A program made the position numbers and the translations under genes. Shown piece by piece: positions 22,679 to 33,223 of a DNA stretch of 64,000 nucleotides. The notes beneath the pieces were generated by a model. The model worked only from the letters and a program-made list of their open reading frames with translations. It did not search any database and had not been told where the DNA came from. Every line of letters begins with the position of its first letter. Position 1 is the stretch's first letter. The stretch lies in assembly GCA_037892935.1 (NCBI GenBank), contig JAYXKI010000001.1:2046001-2110000 (forward strand), in the 5' to 3' direction. This stretch comes from Phlebopus portentosus. Taxonomy: Eukaryota > Basidiomycota > Agaricomycetes > Boletales > Boletinellaceae.

Positions 22679-23403
22679 ACTTCTGCAACGTCAGTCTTCG
22701 CATAGTACAGGTACCCACGTCTGATGGTAGTCGACGCATCCCAGTTGGAATCTATTGCGATCGCATCCACGTCGTCGAAGAAGCGGAACAGTTCCTTCGG
22801 ATCGGAACCGTCGAATACTGGTGCTCTCTTGTCACCTCGAAGAGGTGGTCTAACTGCAGCCATCTGGTTCGATATACGCTGCAACTGCTGATAATTGGTC
22901 TGAAGTTGGTTAAGGATCTGCAGGTTACTTCCCAGTCCTTGGAGGTGGTGAGCGAGAGTTAATCCGCTTGGTTGCGACTGTTGCGCAAGCGGATCGACTT
23001 GGATCGCTTGATTGGAGGTTTGAGGCTGTCTGAGCCTAGCGGGGTCTGGGTAATCGAGTCGAACAGTGATATCCTCAGGCGACGAGGATTCTTGCTCGGA
23101 GAATTCGGTAGGTAGATCGGTTTCTTGGAAACTAAAAGGAGACGATTCGGCCGACGGCTCGAACGATGGTAGGGTACTGGACTCGGTCAGAGGTGAAGGT
23201 TGAATTACTGAAGAACTTAGCGACGATGCTGTGGTGCTTCTAGCGCTTGCCCTCTGCCTAGGTGTCCGAGGTGTGACTTGGGGTAAGGCTTGGTGAACTA
23301 CGGGGATACGGGCTGATTGGCTTCGGGTAGTCCGAGTACTACCTGGAGTTTGGTTACTCGTTTTGGACGAACAGTGAATTTCCCCCCTCGCCGTGGGCTC
23401 CAC
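22465..23403 (-). CDS. gag: gag N-terminal half, element E
   Basis: Ser/Thr/Pro-rich N-terminus, a glutamine-rich helical stretch (Q-L-Q-T-N-Y-Q-Q-L-Q), then a capsid-like domain beginning with A-P-V-F-D-G-S-D-P. The ATG lies just inside the 5' LTR and overlaps the primer-binding region. The frame is lost near 22,600 and continues in the neighbouring gag ORF. Confidence 0.78.
   Translation of the reverse strand: MEPTARGEIHCSSKTSNQTPGSTRTTRSQSARIPVVHQALPQVTPRTPRQRASARSTTASSLSSSVIQPSPLTESSTLPSFEPSAESSPFSFQETDLPTEFSEQESSSPEDITVRLDYPDPARLRQPQTSNQAIQVDPLAQQSQPSGLTLAHHLQGLGSNLQILNQLQTNYQQLQRISNQMAAVRPPLRGDKRAPVFDGSDPKELFRFFDDVDAIAIDSNWDASTTIRRGYLYYAKTDVAEVWETLPEVSAAPASVGDFKTAVKSFIQVWQTARDTLGANWSSSSPNGPKKVFTPEMNSALIIASSYAEPGI
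23385..23402 (-). other. Putative primer-binding site, element E
   Basis: Reading the - strand inward from the 5' LTR edge, two bases are followed by TGGAGCCCACGGCGAGG. This begins with the TGG expected opposite a tRNA CCA end. The tRNA was not identified. Confidence 0.55.
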
Positions 23404-23404
23404 T

Positions 23405-24745
23405 TGAAACTCCTGTGCACTGTCTGATAGCTGAGGAGTGTCACAGTTCTTGGGGGCTGTTCGGTAAGATTAAAACGAGTGGGAAAGAGAAGGGTGATCT
23501 TTGGGGGGAAAACTAGAGAAGGGCTGATGCGTCGATCTGGGTTCCGGAGCAGTTCCGGAAGGGATGGAGGAGAAATGGGATTGAAGGCGGCTGGATGTAT
23601 GCGAGGGGGGGATTGGATTAAAGGAGATAGGCGAAGAAGCAAGGCGGGAGAAGTCGAAGCAAGGGGGATCGGCGGTGGCGGTGCGAAGGTAATCGATGTC
23701 CTCACAGGTAATCCCTCGATGGATTCGAACCCTGAAGGCGGAAGACGATGAGACGAAGCTTAGAGAAGGACTTCCCCTAAGCGCTGACGATTCGAAGGTG
23801 ATCCTTTCGAGGATCCGACACGATATAACGGGTTACGACGAGTTACGACGGGTTTCGGTGGGTTACGAAGCGAAACGGAGCGATACGACGCGGAACGAAG
23901 CGATACGCAAGGGACTCAAGTGAGACCTCGCGTAGGGGCGTAGGGAGGAGAGATGAGGGTCTCCGACTTCAACACGGGTTGAACTGATCACACTGGGCTC
24001 GGGTACGACTGCAGAGCAGGAGACTCGAGGCGTATGAGACAGAACTATCGTGTATTTGTGGGAGATAGAGTCGAGGAGAGTACAGGAAGAGTCGAATTGG
24101 TCTCGACTGTAGCTAAAGTGGGTTCAAGCCCGAGCTAAACTGTTTTCTGCTAAAACTCTCCGGGCTAAAACTGGGCTCCTACTACAAGTTGCTCGCCTAT
24201 TTATAACTTTGTCCGAACCTGAGCCATCGGAGCGTCAGGGAGCATAACGAAAGGAAATCGGAAGTGAAAATCATAAGGGAACACACGGGAACAAAGTACG
24301 AGGTGAGCATATCTGGAAGGTGGCGAGATAATGACCATAGAGCATAATACGAAATGTGAGCGCACACGGAATAATGAGCATAAGAATCATAAGGAACAAA
24401 ACAAAATATGAACGCATATGGGACTCAAAAGGGGAAAAGCCGGAGTGCGTCGCGTCGGGTCGAAACTTGGGAGGTGTCGGGGGCCGATTGCGGATCCTTC
24501 AATTTACCTCTCGTGCCTGGGTTTAGTAAGACGAGCTAGCTAAGTCAGCCTTTGTAAGTTTTCGACTGGGTGGCTCGAGCGTCCGAAGGTTCTTCCTACG
24601 CAGCGGTCGAGTGCGAGAGGCTACAGTAGTCCGTTCCACTTCGAATCGAATCGATCCGCACCGAGTTCCGCTGTTACGATGCGGATCACCGCGGAACACG
24701 TGTCACGTGCGCGATCTCGGACCTAGCGTGTCGATGCTTCTTACA
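23405..24745 (-). repeat. 5' LTR of element E
   Basis: 1341 bp, apparently identical to the 3' LTR except for single-base differences in a G run and an A run. TATAAATA on the - strand at 24,205-24,198 is the likely promoter element for the genomic RNA. Confidence 0.92.
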
Positions 24746-26969
24746 AACCACATAATCCTTCTGACGACGTGAACCTATACAGTGCTCGCATGCTTTGTCG
24801 AGGTATTGTTAACTTTCGCGGAGCTCCAGGATGTTTGCGATAGAATTCTTGAATTGATTCCTGTGCATTATCCTTGACGTCGGATTCCGGCTGCCATGTC
24901 GCTTCCTCATATCCGACCCACTTGACCAAGAACTGGAGCCTTCCTCGATGTAGACGTGAGTCGAGTATTTCTTCAACCTCGTACTCTTCTTGTTTGTCAA
25001 TGATCACTGGCGGGGGTGGAGGTGGCTTCTTTTGTGATTCGAAAGATGGTTGAACGGCCGGTTTGAGCAGGATCTCATTAAAGACGGGATGAATGTGTTT
25101 CCATGTCTTCGGGATCTTTAGCTTATATGCGCTCGCGCCCACCTTTTCCATAACCTCGAATGGGCCAAACCATTTGTCGTCCATCTTCTTCGTCGGTCGG
25201 ATCGTCTTAATGTTTTGACCATCCAAGAAGACCTTTTGTCCCATCTCATAGACTACCAACTTTCCAGTGTGACGATCATAAAAGCGTTTCATGTCTTCAT
25301 TGGCCTGAGTCAGATTGGCCTGAGCGAGTTTGTGTATTCCCTTGACATGTTTGGCAAACTCTTCTGCCGATAGATTGGACGAAGTCGTTCCAACGCCCGT
25401 GAAGCCTGAAGGGTGTTGTCCCGTGTTGACGAAGAAGGGTGATAGTTTGGTCGCTGAATGTTCACGATTGTTGTGCGCAAACTCTGCGAGAGCTAGCCAG
25501 TCCGCCCAGTCTGATTGTCGATGATTGACGTATAGTCGAAGGTACTGTTCGAGTTCTTGATTAACTCGTTCTGTCTGTCCATCCGTTTGAGGGTGATACA
25601 CCGTTGACGGATTGCCTTCGATGTGAAGGAGTTTGTACAACTCCCTCATCATCTTCACATCAAACTGTACTCCTCGGTCGTGGATGATCTTTCGAGGTAA
25701 GCCGTGCAACCGGAAGACATGGTCCCTGTAAATCCTGGCCATTTCTTCTGCCGTCAATTTTGTCGTTGTTGGTATCGCATGGATTTGTTTGCTAAAGCAA
25801 TCGACTACCACACAAATCGCGTTAAATCCATTTGACTCCGGCAACTCTCCGATCAGGTCGACCGTGACAACTTGCCATGGCGCCTCCGGTACCTCGTTAG
25901 GGTGCAAAACCTTTGCCCTTGTTGTTCTGAGGGCCTTTGTTTGCTGACAACGATCGCATCCTCGCACGTAATTCCTGACATTGACGTACATGTTAGGCCA
26001 CCAGAAACTTCTGTTTGCTAGTGCAACGGTCTTGTTTGCTCCTGGGTGGCCTGCTAACGTTGAGTCGTGACACTCCCTCATCACTTCCTCCCTCACACTC
26101 GTCGGTATGAAAACGTTTTGAAACTTCTTCGTCTTCGTCATCGAGAGCTTAACCGTCACCTCCTTTTTCCACAACCCATCTACGAACACTAAGTTCGTCG
26201 GTCTCTCTTCCTCATTCACCTCTGCTTGTGCCTTTCGAATCTTTTCAATCAGCACATCCCTTGACGTCTCCACCGTTCCTCTGACCAGCCATTCATCTCT
26301 AATGAATGTGACGTCTTCATTATCCCGTTCGCCCTTGTTGTAGTCTGCTCGTCGCGACAATATGTCTGCCTTGCCTAGCGTCTTCCCTGGCTTGTGCACC
26401 AGCGTGAAGTCAAACTCAGCTAAATCGAGCCGCCAACGAGCTTGTCGACGATTCAGCTTCTGAGGAGATCGGAAGTATGTCAGGTTCACGTGATCAGTCC
26501 ACACTTCAAAGGGTTTCTTGGCTCCTTGAAGGTACTGTCGCCATTCCTTGAGGGCTTGTATGATTGCGAGCATCTCTTTGTCATAGATCTCGTAATTCTG
26601 TTCAGCCTCCAAGAAGGTCGACGATCGATAGGCTATCACTTTCCACTTGTCGTCTTGTTTCTGAAGGAGCACTCCTCCAGATGCAAAGTCCGATGCATCT
26701 GCTTCGACTCGGAAAGGACCCTCCTCGTTCGGGATGGCTAGAACTGGGGGGCTACTCAACCGACCCTTCAACTCTTTGAAAGCTCGTTGTTCCTCCTCTC
26801 CCCACTTCCATTCCACCTTACCCATCAGCATCGTCAGGGGTTTAACGACAGAGCTATAGTCCTTTACGAATCGTCGCAACCAATTCCCTAGTCCCAGGAA
26901 TTGTTGCAGTTCGTGAACGTTTCGCGGGATTAGCCACTCCTGAACCGCTGTTGTCTTTTTCGGGTCCAT
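24746..26969 (-). CDS. pol: Family 4 pol, downstream part (RT end, RNase H, integrase, chromodomain), element F
   Basis: It holds the end of RT, RNase H (V-E-A-D-A-S-D-F-A-S, Y-D-K-E-M-L-A, W-T-D-H-V-N-L-T-Y), the integrase zinc finger (C-H-D-S-T-L-A-G-H-P-G, C-D-R-C-Q-Q-T-K), a core with V-T-V-D-L-I, I-H-D-R-G-V-Q-F and Q-T-D-G-Q-T-E-R, and a chromodomain (Y-E-V-E-E-I-L-D-S-R ... L-V-K-W-V-G-Y). The frame joins the upstream pol ORF in phase across a single TGA at 27,083-27,081. The last few codons run into the E LTR, so the natural terminus is disturbed. Confidence 0.92.
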
Positions 26970-27080
26970 TCGAACCTCGCCATTGCCGATGATGTGTCCG
27001 AGATATTTAACTGTATCAACCTCGAACTCACATTTCTGTGGCTTCAGGAAAAGTCCATTTTGACGCAGGATCTCAAAGAC

Positions 27081-28660
27081 TCATTTAGTGCGTTGGCGAT
27101 GTTCCTCCAAATCATTCGAGAAAATGAGGATGTCGTCGAGGTAAATGATGACGATACCCTCATGGATCATTTCTCGAAAGATATCGTTCATGAAACCTTG
27201 AAATGTCGCCGGCGCATTGCATAGTCCGAAAAACATGACCGTTGGTTCGAATAAGCCTAAATTCGTCCTAAATGCCGCCTTCCATTCATCGCCCTCGCGA
27301 ATCCGAATGTTGTAATATCCCCAGCGAACGTCGAGCTTCGTGATGTATTTCGCATCCTTGACCTTATCGATGAGCTCATTTATCAATGGCAACGGGTATT
27401 TGTTTTTAACCGTTCCTTCGTTAAGCTTTCGATAGTCTTGGATCGCTCGTAGGCTCCCATCTTCCTTCTTAATAAAGAAGAACGGAGATGCCATTGGGGA
27501 TTTCGACTGTCGGATGCGTCCAGATGCTAGGTTCTCTTTGATGAACTCCTTCATTGCCTCTTGTTCCTTTGGCGACAATGGGTAAACCTTGCAATCGCTA
27601 GGCTTAAAATCTGGCTTCAAGTCGATAGCATGGTCCCACGTTTGATGGTTTGGTAGGTGTTCAAACGATTCTTCACTAAAAACGTCTGCATATTCTTCCA
27701 GATAAGGTGGCCACTTCGCTGCCTCCTTCATCTGCACATTCCTCACAAATTCTTCGTCTATCTCCTCGCTCGGTAGTGACAACCCACATTTGTCAGGGCA
27801 ACGCGTGAACTTGACTGTTCCCATCCTCCAGTCAATCTCAGGATTGTGCTTCGTCAACCAGTCATGTCCGAGGAAGATGTTGCTTGATGCTAAGGATGTC
27901 ACCGCCAGTCGTATCTCCTCTTCATGTTTCCCAAAGAACATTTGTACGACTACATATTCCTTGATCAATCCCACCTCATTGCTTGTTCCATCAGCATTGA
28001 AGACTGGTCTAGGCCGAATGTACCTTTGGGTGGGGAAACCGTATTGTTTGACAAAACCCTCATCGATACATGAACCCGTGCATCCCGAGTCGATTAGCAC
28101 ATGAGCATCGATGAAGTTTTCCTCTTCAAGTAGAGGGTTTGACAAATCTACTTCATCATCGCCCGCTATCTTTGGGTGTACGATGCTAATGAAGGCGTCC
28201 AACTCTTTTCCTCCCGCCCTCCTGACGAATTGATCTGCGTCCACTATGCCCTCGTGCCATACCTCAGCCGCGCATCTGCCAACCACATCCCATACTGCTT
28301 CAGTATCGTTCGCCTGAGCAACAACGTCCTTGCGGTAAGGTGCTTCCACCTCAACCTTATTTTTTATAGCGGTTTGATTCCGCTCTTCCACACTAAGCTC
28401 ATTTGAATTGCCTGCTTGCGCATTCACTTTTCTAACCAACAAATCTGTGTAGACGTCGAAGTCATCGTCGTCCACTTCAGGTTCATCAGGTATTACGTCG
28501 GTAAGGAGTTTTCGAAGGGTGAAACAGTCACTGATATTCGCATCTTGGTATTGTACAACAGGACAATTATATTTTAACGAGTCCGACGAAAAGAATCCTT
28601 TAGGTGATCGACCAGTCATTCCGATGTCTACATCTGGTCTTCCAGAAAACCCTCGCCGTC
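27081..28660 (-). CDS. pol: Family 4 pol, upstream part (protease and RT), element F
   Basis: The aspartic protease active site reads [10 protein letters not shown], with the flap-side motif [10 protein letters not shown] follows, with I-Y-L-D-D-I-L-I near the end. The frame is reached from gag by a -1 shift at about 28,646, and no ATG is needed. It closes at TGA (27,083-27,081) in the RT thumb region (H-R-Q-R-T-K-stop); the next codon onwards stays in the same frame. Confidence 0.9.
28646..28652 (-). other. Canonical -1 frameshift heptamer GGGTTTT in the gag/pol overlap of element F
   Basis: On the - strand the gag-frame codons are GAG GGT TTT CTG, giving the X XXY YYZ pattern G GGT TTT. 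A -1 slip enters the frame that leads without a stop into protease. A downstream structure was not assessed. Confidence 0.65.
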
Positions 28661-28690
28661 CACGAGTTCTTCCAGCTCAGTCGGTATTGC

Positions 28691-29755
28691 TCACACATTG
28701 ATGTTGTTGACCTCTTCGAAGGAGGATTCCTTCACTTGGCCGAGTTCCTCAAAGAGCGCCTTTCTGTCTGCTGAAACAAAGGCTGCAATGATTGCGCGTA
28801 TCGCTTTACGGCCTCGGGGGCATTCCCGGATGTAGTGGCCCACTTGGCCACATTTATAGCAAGCGCGCGTGCGACGCGCCTGATTCATCATCACCTCCAT
28901 TGGCTGACCTAGGCCTCCGTATGTTACTCCAGTCGTATCATGACGATCTTGGGCGGGAGGGATGAAAGGGCGAGTCGCTTGTTGAGGTGGCACCAGATGT
29001 CTTAGTGGCGGTGGCGCTGGTTTCATCACTGTTGAGCCGACCGTCTTCCTCCTACGCTCGGCCATTAGATCCCTGATCTGACGCTCAACCCTGTCGACCT
29101 TGACCGCAGCCTTCTTGAATTCCTCATACGTTGTCGGCTCATTGGGTAGGCGCATGATACCTTCAACCACCTTTGGGTTTAGTGCTCGTTTCAAGCGACT
29201 CATCAGCCATTCATCATGAGCCTTGGTGGCCAGTCCAGCGTCAACTCGACAGATGTCAAACTTATTGAAGAACTCATCGGTGTTGAGGTCCCCTTGGTAC
29301 ATCGCGTTGAGCCTTTCGAAGGCCTTCTGGGAACGAGCCGGATCATCAAATGAGGTGTCAAGTTTCTTTAAGAAAGCATCCCAAGTGTCCTTGAATGCTA
29401 TCCTACCCTGTTCGTCAATTGCGCCACTCATGTAGCTTTCCGCCCAGCTCGCAGCAGTACCGCTCTTCATATACGACAGAGCGAACATGATCTTTGCTTT
29501 GCTCGTCCTAAACTCTGACTCCGACGCATAAACATACAGGTGCAGCTCTCGTTTGAAGTCGACATATCCGTGTTCACCATCGAAGTCTCGGGGCTTGGCG
29601 ACATGGACCTTGTTCGTCTTCGATCCTTGGCTCGTTCCTTCTCCTGCCGCTTGGAGTGCTAGCGCGATTGCCGTAGCAAGGTCCATTATTGACTCTTTCG
29701 ACAATGACATCTCTTGTTCTTCTTCTTCGTCTTCTTCCTCTTCGTCTGTTGGTAC
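28691..29755 (-). pseudogene. gag: Family 4 gag, 5'-truncated (element F)
   Basis: Capsid-like Gag (F-D-G-E-H-G-Y-V-D-F-K-R-E-L) with the zinc knuckle C-Y-K-C-G-Q-V-G-H-Y-I-R-E-C. The N-terminal portion is missing because a family 3 LTR begins at 29,756; the homologous gag at 33,224-34,729 shows how much is lost. TGA at 28,693-28,691 stands where that homologue has CGA, so Gag ends before the frameshift site. Confidence 0.88.
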
Positions 29756-31374
29756 GATGATACTCCTGTGGACGTTCTGATGCCGGACAGGGAGTGTATA
29801 GTTCGAGGGGCTGCCCTAGAATACCTTCAAACAGTCAGCAGAGAATTACACCCGTGCTAAGGGCACGAAGGAGTGGAGGGAAAAAGGGATAGACAATGGA
29901 AGGGTTTGGTGAGAACCGGGGATATGAGGGAAGCGCTCGAGGAGGAATTCCGAGAGTGAACTTCTTCCGAGATCGACGGTGGCGGTGCGAAGGCTAAATC
30001 GACTCTCCGGCTCAGCTGCGAGCTCTGGACTAAAGCCGACTAACCCAAGGCACAAGAACTAAATTAACTAAGCTACGCTAGTCGAACCACCAACCCGAAC
30101 GTGACTAATCGACTGTGCTAACACACTGGTAAGCGACTGTAGCCGATCTCACTCGTAGTCTAAAGTGTCGGAACGCAGCGTAACGATTCGAAACGCGATT
30201 CGATGGACGAAGGACAATTGCTGAGTGTGTCGAAATGTGATGCGAGGGATGGAGGTGCGAAATGATGACGGAAGGGGACTGAGAGAATTGAAGGATATGT
30301 GTGGGACGATGGAACCGACCGTTTCCGATCGAAACGATGCGGAATAGCACCGGGCTGGTCTTGAGGAAGCGGAGAGTGGAAAGTCAAGAGGAAAGGGGTG
30401 ATATGGTGTCCTTTCCCAACGACAATGGAAAGGAGAAGGTGTTGCGAGACCAAATGCGAGCGGCACGCGGAGTAACTGAGTTACGAGCAAAACCGGGCGA
30501 AACGGTTCGGAACACGTAAGGAGGTTTCGGTTCGGGTGAGAGAAATAAGAGGAGCCTTTGTACGATCACAGCGAACTATACGAACGTACGAACGGCTCTG
30601 CTGCGAAGAGAGATCACCGATCGACTGTACAGAACACGAAATATCATATATTAGACTATAGAGACGAGAGAGTCCACTATGAACAAGTAGACTAGAGGTC
30701 GAGAGGCTTTGAGACGATGTCAGAACTGTAAGCTAAGCTCCCACTCAGCTCCGACTAAGCTGTCCTTCTACTACGAGAGTCGTGCTATATTTATACTAAT
30801 CGTCCAAGACTGAGCCTCCCAGCGGTCAGAGAACCTATGTCATAAAGAAAAGGGAACGCATATCGCTATCTACAAAGGAGAGGAGCGCATAGGAATGGTT
30901 TAAGGGACACATAGGTCAAAAGAAACAATACTAAGCATGTCTGGAACGAGAGCATAATGGATTAAAGGGGATGCATATAGAAAGGTCAGAATATGTGCGG
31001 AACCTTCGGAACCGGGTCTCTTTGAGCGGAACGAAGCGGAACTCGGGGAAACGACTCGGAAGGGCTCTGGCTAGCCTGACAAAGTAAGTCTGCGATGTTT
31101 AACAAAGGAGAGGGACTGAGGACGAGGTTGCAGGGTCAAATCTCTTTGTCTGGAATGCGGATCCGAGGTCCGGAGACTTGTGATCGACGCGTGCAAACTC
31201 GATGCCGTGATTCTCCCGTCTTGATGGCCGATCAAAGAACGGTGCACGTGCCATCTGGACTATGGCGTTCTTGCTAAGTCTACTCGTTCGAGCGAAACCA
31301 GTCGGAACACTGCGGAACTGGTCGTAACGACTCCGTACGTTCCCAAGCTTCAGACTTACTCTTCATCTCCCGGG
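29756..31374 (-). repeat. Family 3 LTR (3' LTR of H)
   Basis: About 1619 bp; the + strand starts TGATACTCC and ends ACTCTTCA, matching the solo LTR at 10,922-12,552. TATATTTATA at 30,786-30,795 reads as a TATA box on either strand. It shares terminal motifs (TGAWWCTCCTGTG at the left end) with the LTR of family 2. Confidence 0.9.
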
Positions 31375-31493
31375 TTCATGAAATAGTGACCGTCCGCGGT
31401 CACTCCCATCTCAATCCGACGCGTGGGAGTTTTGAAGCATAACGCGTCGCGTCCAAATTTTCTTCCGCTGTCATCTCTTCTTCATTCTCCAAT

Positions 31494-33216
31494 ATGTTCA
31501 CTTCCGAAGAAATCGTCGCGCTCTTGGGACCCATCAACTCCGATGACGACTGGAAGGCAGCGGTCGCGAAATTCGAGGCAGACGTCGCCTTGGCCAGGTC
31601 GGCAATGGATGAACTAGACCATGGCGTCACGACGGTAATTCTGCCGGATAAGACAAAACCGGTCGAATGGATCGCGCCTACAGGTTCGATGACGGTTCGG
31701 TGGTTGACGAATCTGGTGATGGAATCTTTGATGGATGGGTGGAAGGCAACCACGGTGCATGAACCACGCACTCTAATCAAGAATTTTTGTTAACGAAATT
31801 CGACAGGCACGGAAGGAAGCGTTGGAGCAAGTCCGTCCCAAAGGAACGAAAGAAGTCTGGTCGGAGACGGCGTACTCCAACTACTGCGACACGGATGCTC
31901 TCCTACGGACGCTGTACTACGATCGACGGGAATTTTACGCCAGGATGGAGACCAAACGACGAGCTTTCTTCCGCAGACGCAGGGTTCCATTCCATCCTGC
32001 CTCGTTCGATTCAATTCGTGGGTTCTTCTTGGGCGAATCGTTCCCTCCAATGTTCCCGAAACCGCGCCCTGACATCGAAAAGGCTCTCGAGAACGTGAGA
32101 ATGGAGAGCTCCAAGTTCCAACAAACGGCGAGGTTCACCGGCAACACGGACTACACGCGAGACGAAGCTGTCCGGAGTCACGTAGGTACTTCTTCTTGTC
32201 TATCATTTCCATCTAATCCTTCCTACAGCAAGCGTTCGAATATTGGGAGGATATCGAGCAACGACACCTTTGTGCAGGGCACATCCTTCGCATCGACAGG
32301 GTGAAATTGAGAACGGTCCGGCTCCTCTGGGAATACTACGGCTATTCCATCCTTCGTCGTCGGCTCTATCAACTCGTTCGTGCTCAGGAATCCGAAACGC
32401 AACAACAACAACAGCAACAACAACAATCCCAACAAGTGCTGTCTGAACCTTTCTCTCAACCGCAACAACAACAGCAGCAACAACCAATGCTGCCTGAACC
32501 ATTTCCTCCGCAACAACAACAACAATAGCGGTACTGCTGCTGTTCCGCGTGAAACTGTCGAAACGCAAGCGAGACGCGTTTCTCCGGCACGACGAGCGTC
32601 GTCTCAACCTGAGGCTGGTCCTTCTAGGATTCCGGCTAATGGTGGTGGTTCTGGAGGTGACGACAACGATAATGACGACGACGACGACGACGACGACGAT
32701 GATGGTGACGAACGATTGGGCGATGGGCGCGTTCGTCATCGGGTTCCGTGCGACCAGTGCCAGAAGCGTGGCCGTGATTGCGTGGGTCTTCCGCAGAGGA
32801 CCTGCGCTCCGTGCTTGAAGCAGGCGAAGGGCTGTAGTCTAGCCACGAAGGGCAGGGCTGTAGCCGCAAAGCGTAAGGCAGCTCGGGAGGCACGCGATCG
32901 GGAAGCAAAACGCCGGAAAGTCACGGCTCTGGCGGCCAGATCTGTGGGTGGTCGCATCGAGCATGAGGCTCTGCAGCGGGAGGTCGGGGAATCCGAGCTG
33001 CAGTTCGTGCTGGTGCGGATGGATCACTGGGACAAGGTCCTGTCCCGGATGCTGAACGAATTCAGCGTCCTCGTGGCGCAGGCGCACGCGGATCGTCGTC
33101 TGCTGCTCGAGTTGGCTGGGGTGAAGACGGGGGAAGGTGAAGACGAGGAAGAGGAAGATAGAGGGGAAGTGGAGAGGGTTCGTCAGTCGAAGGGGAAAGG
33201 TAGGGCTCGGGAATAG
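31494..33216 (+). pseudogene. Antisense accessory gene of family 3: three exons, Zn2Cys6 motif, one frame break
   Basis: Exon 1 is 31,494-31,754, exon 2 is 31,807-32,181 and exon 3 starts at 32,229; the introns are 52 and 47 nt and both junctions are phase 0. The second exon begins A-R-K-E-A-L-E-Q-V-R-P, aligning with A-R-K-R-L-E-D-L-R-P at the same place in the element E gene. Exon 3 carries CAA repeats and is broken by a one-base shift in or after them (TAG at about 32,526; the correct frame continues to 33,216). The C-terminal half has an acidic run and the motif CX2CX6CX7CX2CX6C (C-D-Q-C ... C-A-P-C), an exact fit to a fungal Zn2Cys6 cluster, then a basic stretch. The polyglutamine lies mid-protein here but N-terminal in E. 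Confidence 0.75.
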
Positions 33217-33223
33217 AGTATAA

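Larger units (their letters stand above)
13265..24745 (-). mobile_element. Family 2 Ty3/gypsy element E with antisense accessory gene
   Basis: A full-length 11.5-kb element. LTRs at 13,265-14,607 and 23,405-24,745 appear to differ only by single bases in two homopolymer runs, so the insertion is young. In - orientation: 5' LTR, a primer-binding-like TGG just inside the LTR (from 23,402 downward), gag, protease, RT, RNase H, integrase, then a gene on the opposite strand (14,742-16,662), a purine-rich tract (AAACCGGGAGA on the - strand) and the 3' LTR. Three frame breaks in gag-pol are visible. The flanks do not form an ordinary target duplication (left ...GGATG, right AACCA...). Confidence 0.93.
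12685..29755 (-). mobile_element. Family 4 Ty3/gypsy chromovirus F, interrupted by element E
   Basis: In - orientation it reads truncated gag (29,755-28,691), pol (28,690-24,746), then after the inserted element E (24,745-13,265) a short 3' internal piece (13,264-13,145) and the 3' LTR (13,144-12,685). A purine-rich tract, AGAGAGGGG on the - strand, precedes the 3' LTR. The 5' part is lost where a family 3 LTR starts at 29,756. Pol ends in a chromodomain. Confidence 0.88.
29756..33216 (-). mobile_element. Family 3 element H, 3' half (antisense gene plus 3' LTR)
   Basis: LTR at 29,756-31,374, then a leader resembling that of element E (the + strand starts TCTCCCGGGTTC), then a + strand antisense gene to 33,216. 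No gag-pol of its own follows; family 4 gag sequence takes over within about 40 bp. It is therefore truncated or recombined. Confidence 0.82.
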
